From NCBI GenBank assembly GCA_030849965.1, contig JAVDKL010000001.1:3082554-3146553 (forward strand): a DNA stretch of 64,000 nt, written 5' to 3'. The DNA comes from Schauerella fraxinea (lineage in GTDB: Bacteria; Pseudomonadota; Gammaproteobacteria; Burkholderiales; Burkholderiaceae_B). The notes beneath the pieces are model-generated. The model was not told the DNA's origin and searched no databases. It saw only the letters and a list, made by a program, of their open reading frames with translations. Both the position numbers and the translations under genes were made by a program. Below are positions 10,644-19,209 of this stretch, piece by piece (the first letter of the stretch is position 1; each line of letters starts with the position of its first letter).

Positions 10644-11885
10644 CTAAACGTTCTCGCGTTGCTGCAACAGAAACGGGCGATCGATCTGACGCGCCAACGA
10701 AGCGATATCGCCCGGCGTGACCCCGACCGTTGCGAAATGTGCTTTCCATGTGGACACCGCATCGCAGACTTGTTGGATCTGTTGACGTGCCTCGCTCATC
10801 TTCAGGCCAAACAGAACGTGCTGTGATAGGGCGTTGGAAAGGGTCGAATCAGCCACGTCGTCGCCTACTATCATTGCCTGGTATCCAAGCGCCTGGCCGG
10901 CCGGCAAGACGTCATAGGCAGGAGACAGATCGTAGTGACCTTCATCGGTCATCAGAAAAGCGTGGTTCTTCTCATGGTCGTCCGTGTTGTCCATGAGGAT
11001 GTTGAAGATCATGCGCCTGAAAAGCTCGTGCATCTGGCGTCCACCGCGCCGATCTTGCGTGACACCGCGGCGACGTAACAACTGAGCCATCTGCGGATAG
11101 CCCAATTCCTCCCCGGCGGCTCTCAGCGCCACATTTGCCGATAAGGCGTGGGTGCGTAACCCGTCGTGCCGATCAAAGCGCCTGACCGCGACTGCGTGCC
11201 CTCGGTTGAGCTTTACGGGACGCGTTTCGGCCGCACGGATGCCGGCCCGGGCACAAAGGGTCATGGTGGCGTGCTCCACGAGCGGCCAGTCGATGGACTC
11301 GCCCAGCTCGTTGAACTTCAACACCCACTGGTGCCCATCCATATCGAGCAAAGCCTTCGGTCGCGCACCGCCAAGGGTTGTTCCGGGTTCGATGAGTCGC
11401 TTTTTCCGTTCATCGATATCCTCACCCCGCAACAGGCTCTGGATCAGTTTTTCAATCTCATCGACATCGCGGATGCTCGGTAGAGCGCCAAGGGTACGGG
11501 CGAGATACGCATCACGTGACACCGATACACCCAGCGCGCCAAACCGCTCATCGCCCGCGTAAAAGAGAAAATCCAGCACGGCTAGTCGAACGGGCTTGTC
11601 GAGCACCCTGATGACCTTCTCGCCCCAGCGATCTGGCCTGGCATCATCGACGGCGCCCGCCGCGGTTCGCTCGAGCAGGGGCAGATATGTGCCAGTCTGC
11701 AGGGGCAAATCCTCACTCAGCGCAAAGCCGGTTGCGAGCCATCGATCGTCATAGGTGAGGGACACACCCTGATTGGTACGCACCACATGAAGCTCGCCAA
11801 TCAATCGAGGGTCAGCCGGATTGCCCAGCCACCACAGGTAGAGGGCGTCGCCTGGCCTGTACTGTTCGATGTTGAATGAGGTCAC
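10644..11885 (-). CDS. hipA: HipA-family serine/threonine kinase toxin
   Basis: 413 aa. In E. coli, HipA phosphorylates glutamyl-tRNA synthetase and triggers dormancy (family knowledge). Seen: HipA N-terminal lobe (about 10-130), nucleotide loop TLGGARPK (170-177), likely ATP-binding Lys190, catalytic segment NTDDHEKN (300-307), and metal-binding SPAYDVL (321-327). The residue aligned with E. coli Ser150, the inactivating autophosphorylation site, appears to be Thr170. The gene overlaps hipB by 4 nt and is translated after it. Confidence 0.93.
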   Translation of the reverse strand: MTSFNIEQYRPGDALYLWWLGNPADPRLIGELHVVRTNQGVSLTYDDRWLATGFALSEDLPLQTGTYLPLLERTAAGAVDDARPDRWGEKVIRVLDKPVRLAVLDFLFYAGDERFGALGVSVSRDAYLARTLGALPSIRDVDEIEKLIQSLLRGEDIDERKKRLIEPGTTLGGARPKALLDMDGHQWVLKFNELGESIDWPLVEHATMTLCARAGIRAAETRPVKLNRGHAVAVRRFDRHDGLRTHALSANVALRAAGEELGYPQMAQLLRRRGVTQDRRGGRQMHELFRRMIFNILMDNTDDHEKNHAFLMTDEGHYDLSPAYDVLPAGQALGYQAMIVGDDVADSTLSNALSQHVLFGLKMSEARQQIQQVCDAVSTWKAHFATVGVTPGDIASLARQIDRPFLLQQRENV

Positions 11886-12295
11886 TGATCACCCGCCTTG
11901 TTTGGCCGACCGGTTGCCAAGATATGCGATTGGCGCTCGATATCCTTGCCTGCCCCCTTGACCACATTCGCGCGCGATCGAACCGCCCGCTGGCTGGTCA
12001 CCGCGCGTATATTTTGCTCCAGCGCACCGCGATCGAGTTCCGGTGCAGCAAGCTCCGGGAGGGCGTGCGATCGGCCGACCAGCCAAAGCGCAGTTGCATA
12101 GGCGCCCATCGAAACGCTGGGATCGCCTTTTTCGAGACGTAGCAAGGTGGGCTCAGACACGCCGATGCGTTGCGCCCACGACTTTTGAGTCTCCTTGCGA
12201 CGCTTTCGCGCGATCGCAAGATTCAGCCCCAATTCGCGCAGCTGTGCGCGAGCCGCAGGGGGTAAGGAATCGATAGCGTCGGATCGTTTGGGCAT
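11882..12295 (-). CDS. hipB: HipB-like antitoxin, XRE-type DNA-binding protein
   Basis: 137 aa. Seen: a helix-turn-helix at about 25-80 (WAQRIGVSEPTLLRLEKG) and a basic, probably disordered tail of about 55 residues that may contact HipA or DNA. First gene of the hipBA operon, so the antitoxin is made first. It should repress its own promoter, where AT-rich palindromes lie at the start codon. At 137 aa it is longer than E. coli HipB (88 aa) because of both tails. Confidence 0.9.
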   Translation of the reverse strand: MPKRSDAIDSLPPAARAQLRELGLNLAIARKRRKETQKSWAQRIGVSEPTLLRLEKGDPSVSMGAYATALWLVGRSHALPELAAPELDRGALEQNIRAVTSQRAVRSRANVVKGAGKDIERQSHILATGRPNKAGDQ

Positions 12296-12338
12296 ACATA
12301 TATGTTAGCTCGAACGATAAAAAACAGATATATATGAT
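12296..12338. promoter_or_regulatory. Candidate hipBA promoter/operator
   Basis: An AT-rich island just upstream of hipB. ACATATATGT (12296-12305) is a perfect palindrome touching the start codon. A second ATATATAT element lies at 12328-12335, about 31 bases away. Two spaced symmetric sites fit autorepression by a HipB dimer, but neither matches the E. coli HipB site closely. Confidence 0.5.
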
Positions 12339-12483
12339 TGCTCAGGATCGGGTGGCGTTCTGTCGCACCTGTAACGGCTGGCGCAACCGGGCGGCTGCTA
12401 AGATCGCCGCACCCGAAAAGTGCGGCTTTTCGCGCCGCATTCGTATCCTTCCAACCGGATGTTCTTACGCCTGGAGGCCACGC

Positions 12484-12945
12484 ATGACACGCCCTCGTTT
12501 GCTCGCTCTGACCGCCGCCGTTGCGATCTGCGCCACATCCACCGCCTTTGCCCAATCCGATCGCGAAGTCGTCGAGACGACCCTTGCCCGCAGCGCCAAC
12601 GTGTGCCCTGGGCACAGCAAGGATCGCACGACGCCGGCCGTCAGCCTGGTGCCCGTGGGAGGCCTGCGCGTACTGCTGGATAAGGGCTTGGTGATGTGTC
12701 CGGACCGCCGGCTGGATGCGGATGCGCCGGTCGTCTGGTACGGCCAATGGGGGGTGTACGCCTGGAACCCTGAGATCAACGGCGCCGGCAAGCTGGTGGC
12801 CGCTCAGGTCGACCGGATGACGCGCAGCGAAGACTTCCCCACCGACACGCGGGTGTGGAGTGCAAAGGGTGACGAATTGAAGCAACGCACCGTGCCCGCG
12901 TTCGAGCCGCGTCCCGGCGCGGCCGTGCGCGTGAAGGTTCAGTAA
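12484..12945 (+). CDS. Small secreted protein of unknown function
   Basis: 153 aa. Seen: a clean signal peptide (MTRPRLLALTAAVAICATS, cleavage after AFA near 23), so about 130 residues are exported. The mature part has two cysteines (in ANVCPG and VMCPD) that could form a disulfide, and a WYGQWGVYAWNPE stretch. I do not recognise the family. The start is fixed by GGAGG 6 nt before the ATG. The next gene starts on the base after its stop codon, so the two are translationally coupled and probably work together in the envelope. Confidence 0.75.
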   Translation: MTRPRLLALTAAVAICATSTAFAQSDREVVETTLARSANVCPGHSKDRTTPAVSLVPVGGLRVLLDKGLVMCPDRRLDADAPVVWYGQWGVYAWNPEINGAGKLVAAQVDRMTRSEDFPTDTRVWSAKGDELKQRTVPAFEPRPGAAVRVKVQ

Positions 12946-14355
12946 TTGTTGGCCGCACGCGCTTGCTCGATCCGACGGTTGCTGTGCGCCCTGCTACTGG
13001 CGGGCGGCATTGTGCAGACGCCTCTCGCCGCCGCGATGGCGCGACCGGAGATCGAGGCCACGCTTGCGGCCGCCATGACGCAGATCGTGAACCAGTACGT
13101 CGACCCGGTCGACTCGCGCACATTGGTGGCGCACGGGCTGCAGGCCTTGAAGGCACTGCCCGGTGCCGAACAACCCTCGCGCCAGGCCGCTATTGAGCAG
13201 TCCGTGCTGGCCGCGCAGCAGGCCGAGGGCATCACGCCGCAGACTCGAATCCTGGCCGGTGAAATCCTGGGTTTTGCCGACGGCGCGCCGCGCGAGACGG
13301 CACTGAGTGCAGCGCTGCGCGGCATGGTGGCCAATCTGGACGCCTACAGCCGGGTCGCTACGCCCGCCGAATTGGCGCCGCCGCCTGCGTCGGTGGGCCT
13401 CGAGCTGACGATGCGTAACGGCGCGCTGACCGTCGTGCGGCCGCTGCCTGGCAGCCCGGGCGAGCGCGTCGGTATTCAGGCGGGCGACATCGTTACCAAG
13501 ATTGATGGCCGTGCGACCGAGAGCTTGCCGCTACCCGAAGCGGTTGCATTGTTGCGCGGCACGCCCGGCACCCCCGTCATGGTCGCACTGAGGCGGGCGG
13601 GCGCGGGGGACACGATCGTCGTGCAGCCGGTGCGCGGGCCGGTGCAGGCACCGCCAACCGTGCGTTGGGAAATGCACGGCGCGGTGGCGGTGATCCGCGT
13701 CGCAGCGTTCGACAGTACAACCGGCGGCAAGTTGCGAGAGGCGTTCGATGCCGTGTCCGCCCGCGCCGACGCGCCGCTGGCAGGCCTGGTGCTGGATTTG
13801 CGCGGCAACGCCGGCGGGCTGCTCGACGTGTCCGAACAGGTCGCCGGGCTGGTTTTGCGCGAAGGATCTCGGATCGGCAGTCTGCTTGGCCGCACCCCAG
13901 CCGATGCCCGCCCATTACGCGCCCGCGACCCTGTAGTGCCGCATGATGTGCCGGTGGTCGTGCTCGTGGATCGTCGCACGGGTGCCGGCGCGGAGATTGT
14001 GGCGGCTGCGATGCAAGATCACCGCCGCGCCTTGCTGATCGGTGCAAAGACCGTGGGTGCCGGTACCATCCAGACGGTGCTCGCGTTGCCCGCCGATCAG
14101 GGCGCCCTGGTGCTGACCACCGCCCGGGTGCACCGCGCTGGCGGCGACCGGCTGGATGCGGTGGGCGTATCGCCGGATTTGCTGCTCGATGACGCCACCC
14201 GGCAAATCGCCGTGCATGCCAACATGGCAGCCGACTTCAACCCCACCGTGCTGCAACAGGTGCGCACGGCGGTGGCCACCGCACCCGCAGGTGCCGACGT
14301 GGCCGTGCTGGCGGCGCTGGCCGCCCTCAAACCTGCAACCGGCCAGCGCAGATAA
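12946..14355 (+). CDS. S41 (C-terminal-processing) peptidase-fold protein lacking the catalytic dyad
   Basis: 469 aa, exported. Seen: signal peptide (about 1-30), helical N-terminal part, a PDZ domain (about 148-230) and an S41 core with the conserved LVLDLRGNAGG block (281-291). In active Prc/CtpA enzymes the core carries SASASE and, 25 residues later, GKG, giving the Ser-Lys dyad. Here these read TGAGAE and GAG, so the serine is Ala347 and the lysine Ala372; the third residue Asp358 is kept. It should therefore not cleave peptides by the usual mechanism but may still bind C-termini. The start is TTG, directly after the previous gene's TAA. Confidence 0.85.
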   Translation: MLAARACSIRRLLCALLLAGGIVQTPLAAAMARPEIEATLAAAMTQIVNQYVDPVDSRTLVAHGLQALKALPGAEQPSRQAAIEQSVLAAQQAEGITPQTRILAGEILGFADGAPRETALSAALRGMVANLDAYSRVATPAELAPPPASVGLELTMRNGALTVVRPLPGSPGERVGIQAGDIVTKIDGRATESLPLPEAVALLRGTPGTPVMVALRRAGAGDTIVVQPVRGPVQAPPTVRWEMHGAVAVIRVAAFDSTTGGKLREAFDAVSARADAPLAGLVLDLRGNAGGLLDVSEQVAGLVLREGSRIGSLLGRTPADARPLRARDPVVPHDVPVVVLVDRRTGAGAEIVAAAMQDHRRALLIGAKTVGAGTIQTVLALPADQGALVLTTARVHRAGGDRLDAVGVSPDLLLDDATRQIAVHANMAADFNPTVLQQVRTAVATAPAGADVAVLAALAALKPATGQRR

Positions 14356-14400
14356 GGCGACGGCGGCTTGGGGTTCCATTCAAGCAAACGGCCGTCTCAG

Positions 14401-15366
14401 TCATTTCCCGGCAAGGAAGTCGACGATCGTCGCGTTGAAGGTTTCAGTGCATTCCTCCGGCACCCAGTGGCCGCAGTTCGGGATCACCACACCTTTCATG
14501 TTGGTGGTGTACTTCGCAAGTTGATCGACCTGGAACTGTCCGACCGAAACGGGCGATCCGCCGCCAATGGCCATCGTCTTCATCGTCAGCTTGTTCTTGA
14601 ACAGCGGAATGTTGCGGACCTGCGTTTCGGGGAGCGCGCGATAGTATTCCATCGCGGCGTTGAACGACTGCGGTTTGGCATAGGAGCGCGCGTATAAACC
14701 GATCAGCTCCGGCGTGAACACCGCCTTGTTGACGGCATGCGACTTGATGAAATGATCGAAGAACATTTCTTCACGGCCCGCGACCATTTTTTCAGCAAAA
14801 TGGCCACCGGCGGCGAAGAAGCTGAAGTGCCACATGGGTGACTCGCCCTGGGGCGTAAAGGCCGGGAACGTGTAGATGCCTTCATCAGGTAGGGGTGCTT
14901 CCATGAAGACGACATGCTTGAAGTCTTTTGGATGCTCGGCCACCATCGGGAAGGTATTCCAGTTGCCGATGTCGTGCGACACGAGATCGAACGGCGCATT
15001 CGGACTATGCGATTTCGCAAACGTATGGATCAGCTTGGCCACATCTTGCCCGGCATAGGACTTAGGCGCCTCAGATTGGCCCAGCCCAGGTAGATCGATG
15101 GCGACGACAGTATGCGTTTTAGCGAGCAGCGGCATGATCTGGTGCCACTCGTACCAGGTCTGCGCGAAGCCGTGAACGAGCAGAACCATCGGCCCCTGGC
15201 CGCCCTTCAGGTAATGCAGCTTGACGCCGTCGACGGTCTGGTAGGCCGGTGTGAATCCTGGTGGCGCAGGAAACTCCTCTGGAGGTAACGCTGGCGCTGC
15301 CGACACTTGCGATGCAAACAGCAGCGCAACAGCGAACATCGCTTGCTTCAAGAATTTATCGAGCAT
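14401..15366 (-). CDS. Exported alpha/beta hydrolase (epoxide hydrolase/haloalkane dehalogenase-like)
   Basis: 321 aa. Seen: signal peptide ending VSA near 23; oxyanion loop HGFAQT (65-70); nucleophile elbow VSHDIGNW with Asp132; likely catalytic His300 (NCGHWVPEE); lid tyrosines near 241-242. An Asp nucleophile, rather than Ser, marks the epoxide hydrolase/dehalogenase branch. A secreted form is less common than the cytosolic one. The ribosome site AAGGAG precedes the ATG. The gene lies 125 bases downstream of a broken SDR gene and a TetR-operator promoter, which probably drives it now. Confidence 0.87.
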   Translation of the reverse strand: MLDKFLKQAMFAVALLFASQVSAAPALPPEEFPAPPGFTPAYQTVDGVKLHYLKGGQGPMVLLVHGFAQTWYEWHQIMPLLAKTHTVVAIDLPGLGQSEAPKSYAGQDVAKLIHTFAKSHSPNAPFDLVSHDIGNWNTFPMVAEHPKDFKHVVFMEAPLPDEGIYTFPAFTPQGESPMWHFSFFAAGGHFAEKMVAGREEMFFDHFIKSHAVNKAVFTPELIGLYARSYAKPQSFNAAMEYYRALPETQVRNIPLFKNKLTMKTMAIGGGSPVSVGQFQVDQLAKYTTNMKGVVIPNCGHWVPEECTETFNATIVDFLAGK

Positions 15367-15491
15367 GGCATTCTCCTTCGTGACACGTTGGTGGTTTGGG
15401 CTTCGGTAATGCGGATCTCCAACCGACGTCTCGCGCAGCGCGCGACGCCCGGTTCATGCCACATCCATGTGCGCCAGCGCGGCTGGGATCG

Positions 15492-15597
15492 CTAAAATAA
15501 CGCCACGAACATTGACTTAAGCTGACGAGCGACAGCTGCGCCAATACCACGGCTTGGCTCCAGTGATCAGGGCGCGCTTCCCTTTAAGCGATGGCAT
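15492..15597 (-). pseudogene. 5' remnant of an SDR gene, frameshifted and truncated
   Basis: From ATG at 15597 the minus strand reads MPSLKGKRALITGA, a typical SDR start, then breaks. Removing one C near 15556-15558 restores the frame to GASRGIGAAVARQL, the classic cofactor-binding motif, after which homology stops and an in-frame TAG follows at 15494-15492. So about 34 codons of a short-chain dehydrogenase survive with a one-base insertion, and the rest is deleted. TetR genes commonly face an SDR gene they repress, so this is probably the original target of the neighbouring regulator. Confidence 0.82.
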
Positions 15598-15614
15598 GAC
15601 GTACTCTATTTCTG

Positions 15615-15679
15615 TGTTGATCAACATAGAATAGAAATGGGTCGAGCGTTGTGTCAAGATAAATATATGTTGATCAACA
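15615..15679. promoter_or_regulatory. Two identical TetR operators in a divergent promoter
   Basis: The perfect 12-bp palindrome TGTTGATCAACA occurs twice, at 15615-15626 and 15668-15679, centred 53 bp (about five helical turns) apart in an AT-rich gap. The first site is next to the broken SDR gene and the second is 17 bases before the tetR start. This arrangement lets one repressor control both directions and fits TetR-family autoregulation. Confidence 0.85.
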
Positions 15680-15696
15680 CATAATTCAGGGGCGTT

Positions 15697-16308
15697 ATGG
15701 CTGGTAGAGGAAGACCCAGAGCATTCGATCGTGACGAAGCGCTGGCGCGAGCAATGGAGGTGTTTTGGGACAAGGGCTTCGAAGCCTCGTCCATGAACGA
15801 TCTGATTGCGGCAATGGGCATCGGGTCGCCCAGCCTCTATGCCGCGTTCGGCTCGAAGGAAGCCTTGTTCCGTGAGGCCGTGGAGCGCTACGTCACTGTA
15901 GATGGGGCAGACATATGGGCGGCAGTCATGTCTGCAGATACCGCCTATGGCGCGGTCGAGGCGTTTCTGATGACGACCGCCCGCGCATTTACTCGAAGGG
16001 ACAAGCCGCGTGGATGTCTGGTGACCCTGTCGGGTCTCCACGCCAATGAGACAAATGAGGCGTTGCGTGCCGAGCTGGTGGCCAGGCGCGAACAAAACAC
16101 GCAAGACCTGGCCCTCCAACTCAAGCGAGGGGTCGAGAGCGGTGAGATCGCGCCGACGGTCGATCTGGAGTCGGTCGCGCGCTTCTTCGTGACGGTGCAG
16201 CAAGGGATGTCGATCCAGGCCCGCGATGGCGCAAAGCGCGCGGCACTCGAAAAGATCGCACGCTCGGCGTTGGCAGCCTGGACGCCACTGACTGCAAGTC
16301 CGGATTGA
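15697..16308 (+). CDS. TetR-family repressor
   Basis: 203 aa. Seen: an N-terminal helix-turn-helix (about 10-55; FDRDEALARAMEVFWDKGFE, then MNDLIAAMGIGSPSLYAAFGSKEALF) and a C-terminal ligand domain of the AcrR/YxaF-like kind. RGRPRAFD at the start is typical. It faces the SDR remnant across two palindromic operators. With its probable partner gene destroyed, its remaining reachable target is the alpha/beta hydrolase behind the remnant. Ligand unknown. Confidence 0.92.
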   Translation: MAGRGRPRAFDRDEALARAMEVFWDKGFEASSMNDLIAAMGIGSPSLYAAFGSKEALFREAVERYVTVDGADIWAAVMSADTAYGAVEAFLMTTARAFTRRDKPRGCLVTLSGLHANETNEALRAELVARREQNTQDLALQLKRGVESGEIAPTVDLESVARFFVTVQQGMSIQARDGAKRAALEKIARSALAAWTPLTASPD

Positions 16309-16525
16309 TCGCCGGTAAGCCCAGGCGATCATCTCCTCGCGTGATGCCCGGCATCCACACCAGATGACCCAAGTCGCCCAGTAGGCGCGATCGGTAGACT
16401 TGGGCGTCTGACGCCGAATTCGATCCCTTCAACCCTCGTATTCGGGTATTAGCTTATATCCATTAAGTATTTCATCTGTGCATACTGAAGCCTTCAGAAT
16501 GCAAGAACCACATAAAGCAGGTCAG
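16309..16525. other. Intergenic region with inverted repeats
   Basis: No gene is called here. CCCAAGTC (16368-16375) and GACTTGGG (16397-16404) form an 8-bp inverted repeat with a 21-base loop but no T run. CTTA-N7-TAAG (16453-16467) has the T-N11-A shape of a LysR box and lies about 60 bases before the LysR start, so it may be the autoregulatory site. The minus strand has a short open stretch I cannot assign. Confidence 0.45.
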
Positions 16526-17506
16526 ATGGAACTACGGCAACTGGAAGCCTTCGCGGCGGTAATGTCGGCGGGCAGCGTGACGGCCGCCGGGCGCATGCTT
16601 GGGCGCTCGCAGCCGGCCATCAGCCGCTTGCTGCAGGATCTCGAAAGCGAGATTGGCTATGCGCTGTTTACGCGCAGCGGGCCGCGCGTGACGCCCACCG
16701 AGCAAGGTTTTCTGCTGTACGAAGACGTGGAACGCGCGCTGGTCGGCATGAAGCAGATCCGCACGCGTGCCGAAGAGATTGCCCGTGGCGATGGCCGGCC
16801 GCTGCGGCTGGCGGCCACACCCGCGTTATCGGCTGGATTGTTGCCGATCGCCTTGGCAGCCATTTCATCCCAGACCTGTCCTACCCAAATTCAGTTGCGC
16901 AGCGCCTCGCCCGAGCATGTGGTGCATGCCGTGCTGACCGATGCCGTGCAATTGGGCGTGACGAGCTTGCCGGTGGAGCATCGCGGGCTCACGGTGCACT
17001 GGATCGGCCAGGCGCCCTGTGCGGTCGCAGTGCCGGCTGCCGGTAAATTGGCCGCGATGGATGTGGTGCCGCTTTCGGCGTTAGCCGGGCAACGCATCAT
17101 CACGATGTCAAACCCGTTTCGCTTGCGTCGCCGTCTGGATCAGGCGTTCGCGCAAGCCGGCGTGATCACGCACGGTTTGATCGAAACCAATTCGTCGCTC
17201 AACGCCATGACCGCGGTGCGTGCGGGTCTGGGCATCTCGGTGCTCGAGCCGGTCACGGCTTACGGTGCGCCCATCGAGGGCGTGGCGGTGCGGCCGATCG
17301 ATGTGGATATCCCCTTTTTGTTCGGCGTGATCACGCCGCTGGCCAAGCCGTTGACGCCTGCGGTGCAGACGCTGATCGACGCGCTGGAACGGGCTGCGGC
17401 CGATCTGCTGCCGGGCTTTGTGCGGCGTGAGGCCAATGAGCACGCCGCCGTTTTGCAATCGCTTTATGGCGACGAACCTACTCTTACGGAAACCGTCGAG
17501 TCATGA
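16526..17506 (+). CDS. LysR-family regulator of the monooxygenase/Dpp operon
   Basis: 326 aa from the chosen start. Seen: LysR helix-turn-helix (MELRQLEAFAAVMSAGSVTAAGRML) and an effector domain. I start at the ATG that gives the usual LysR N-terminus; ATG 16499 or GTG 16478 would add 9 or 16 residues. The stop overlaps the monooxygenase start by 4 nt, so this regulator is the first gene of a nine-gene operon and is probably its pathway-specific controller. Confidence 0.9.
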   Translation: MELRQLEAFAAVMSAGSVTAAGRMLGRSQPAISRLLQDLESEIGYALFTRSGPRVTPTEQGFLLYEDVERALVGMKQIRTRAEEIARGDGRPLRLAATPALSAGLLPIALAAISSQTCPTQIQLRSASPEHVVHAVLTDAVQLGVTSLPVEHRGLTVHWIGQAPCAVAVPAAGKLAAMDVVPLSALAGQRIITMSNPFRLRRRLDQAFAQAGVITHGLIETNSSLNAMTAVRAGLGISVLEPVTAYGAPIEGVAVRPIDVDIPFLFGVITPLAKPLTPAVQTLIDALERAAADLLPGFVRREANEHAAVLQSLYGDEPTLTETVES

Positions 17507-19209
17507 CTGCGACACACCCTTCTTCTCAAGCCCCGCGCGCCGTGCCGGCTGAACCCGTGGCTGGATCATCGGCCGATACGGTGCAACCCCAAGGATCGCC
17601 GGCTGCGACACCGCGCGCAGGCGATGCTGCCGGCTTGGCGACGCTCGAAGCGCGCCTGCGCCAGGATCTGTCGTGGCTCGAATTGCCCGCCAAACAATGG
17701 GTGCCTGTCCGTGAGCATGCCGGTCAACCGGTGCTGGACGTGGCCATCATCGGCGGTGGCATGGCGGGCCTCGCGGCCTGTGCGGCGCTTAAGCACATCG
17801 GCGTGCGCGCCACGATTTTCGATCGGGCCCCTGCCGGCTTCGAAGGCCCGTGGGCGACGACTGCGCGCATGGAAACCTTGCGCTCGCCCAAGCAACTCAC
17901 CGGCCCCGCGCTCGGGCTTCCGGCGCTCACGTTTCGCGCGTTTTTCGAAGCGCAGTTCGGTGAGGCCGCCTGGGACGCGTTAGACAAGATTCCGCGTTTG
18001 CAGTGGATGGATTATCTGCGCTGGTATCGCCGCGTGCTCGACTTGGATGTGCGCAACGGGCATCGGGTGCTGGCGGTGCGTCCGCAAGCCGATGGCGTGG
18101 TCGCGCTCGATCTCGAGTCGCCTGAAGGTCCGCTCACGGTGCTCGCGCGGCGGGTGGTGCTGGCCACCGGGCGCGATGGTTTGGGCGGTGCATATGTGCC
18201 GGACTTTGTGCGCGCATTGCCGCGCGATCGCTGGGCGCATTCGTCGGACGTGATGGACTACGCGCAGTTGGCGGGCAAGCGGGTGGCCGTGATCGGTGCC
18301 GGCTCGTCCGCGATGGATAGCGCTGCCACGGCGCTGGAAGCCGGTGCGGCCAGTGTCGATCTGTTGATCCGCCGGCAGGATATTCCGCGGGTGAACAAGG
18401 GCAAGGGCGCCGGCAATCCGGGGCTCACCTTTGGGCATTTGAATCTGCCCGACGACTGGAAATGGAAGATCCGTCACTACATCAATGTGCAGCAGGTGCC
18501 GCCGCCGCGCGGCAGTACGCTGCGCGTGTCGCGCCATCCCAATGCCCGGTTCAATCTGGGCGCGGGGATCGTGGATGCGGCGGCGGTCGATGACGCGCTG
18601 AAGATTCGCACAGTGAAGGGCACGTTTACGGCTGACTTTCTGATTGCCTCCACGGGCTTTCGCATCGATTGGTATGGCCGCCCTGAATTCGCCGTGATCG
18701 CGCCGCACATTCGGGCGTGGAAGGATCGCTATGTGCCCGCGCCTGGCGATGAAGATCAAGAGTTGTCTGACTCGCCCGATCTGGGGCCGGCCTTCGAACT
18801 GCAGGAAAAGATTCCTGGTGAACTGCCCGGTTTGTCGCGCGTGCATTGCTTCTGCTATCCGGCCGCGCTCACGCACGGCACGGTGTCGGGCGATATTCCC
18901 GCGATCAGCGACGGTGCCAAGCGACTGGCGCAAGGTATCGCCGGCTTGTTCTACGCTGAAGATGTCGATACCCATTACGCGACGATGCTGGCGTTCAGTG
19001 AGCCGGAAGTGTTTGGCGATGAATGGACGCCGGCGCCGCCGCCGGCGGACGATGTGACGGCAGCGGCTTCGGCAACGACCCCAGCATCGACCGCACCCCA
19101 AAGTTCTTTATCGGCATCTGCAACGACACCGACATCGGCTTCGGCACCCGCAGAACGCCCGGGTGCCACAAGTGACCGTGATGTCGCGGCGACGGAGCGT
19201 GCGTCATGA
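17503..19209 (+). CDS. Flavin-dependent monooxygenase (NAD(P)H/FAD two-dinucleotide-fold)
   Basis: 568 aa. Seen: FAD-binding GGGMAG (84-89) after an 80-residue leader, and a second nucleotide fold GAGSSAMDSAA near 265, preceded by RWAHSSDVMDY, which resembles the FMO/BVMO fingerprint. The last 55 or so residues are a low-complexity tail of Ala, Ser, Thr and Pro. Such enzymes add oxygen to N, S or ketone groups; the substrate is presumably brought in by the Dpp-type transporter encoded next. It overlaps both neighbours by 4 nt. Confidence 0.85.
   Translation: MTATHPSSQAPRAVPAEPVAGSSADTVQPQGSPAATPRAGDAAGLATLEARLRQDLSWLELPAKQWVPVREHAGQPVLDVAIIGGGMAGLAACAALKHIGVRATIFDRAPAGFEGPWATTARMETLRSPKQLTGPALGLPALTFRAFFEAQFGEAAWDALDKIPRLQWMDYLRWYRRVLDLDVRNGHRVLAVRPQADGVVALDLESPEGPLTVLARRVVLATGRDGLGGAYVPDFVRALPRDRWAHSSDVMDYAQLAGKRVAVIGAGSSAMDSAATALEAGAASVDLLIRRQDIPRVNKGKGAGNPGLTFGHLNLPDDWKWKIRHYINVQQVPPPRGSTLRVSRHPNARFNLGAGIVDAAAVDDALKIRTVKGTFTADFLIASTGFRIDWYGRPEFAVIAPHIRAWKDRYVPAPGDEDQELSDSPDLGPAFELQEKIPGELPGLSRVHCFCYPAALTHGTVSGDIPAISDGAKRLAQGIAGLFYAEDVDTHYATMLAFSEPEVFGDEWTPAPPPADDVTAAASATTPASTAPQSSLSASATTPTSASAPAERPGATSDRDVAATERAS

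Noticed and set aside
16315-16432. Minus-strand fragment that could be a decayed gene (reads ...VYRSRLLGDLGHLVWMPG...)
   Set aside because: It looks protein-like over about 40 residues, but I cannot match it to a family, and the apparent continuation needs a frameshift. Kept only as a note; a database search of the translated segment would settle it.
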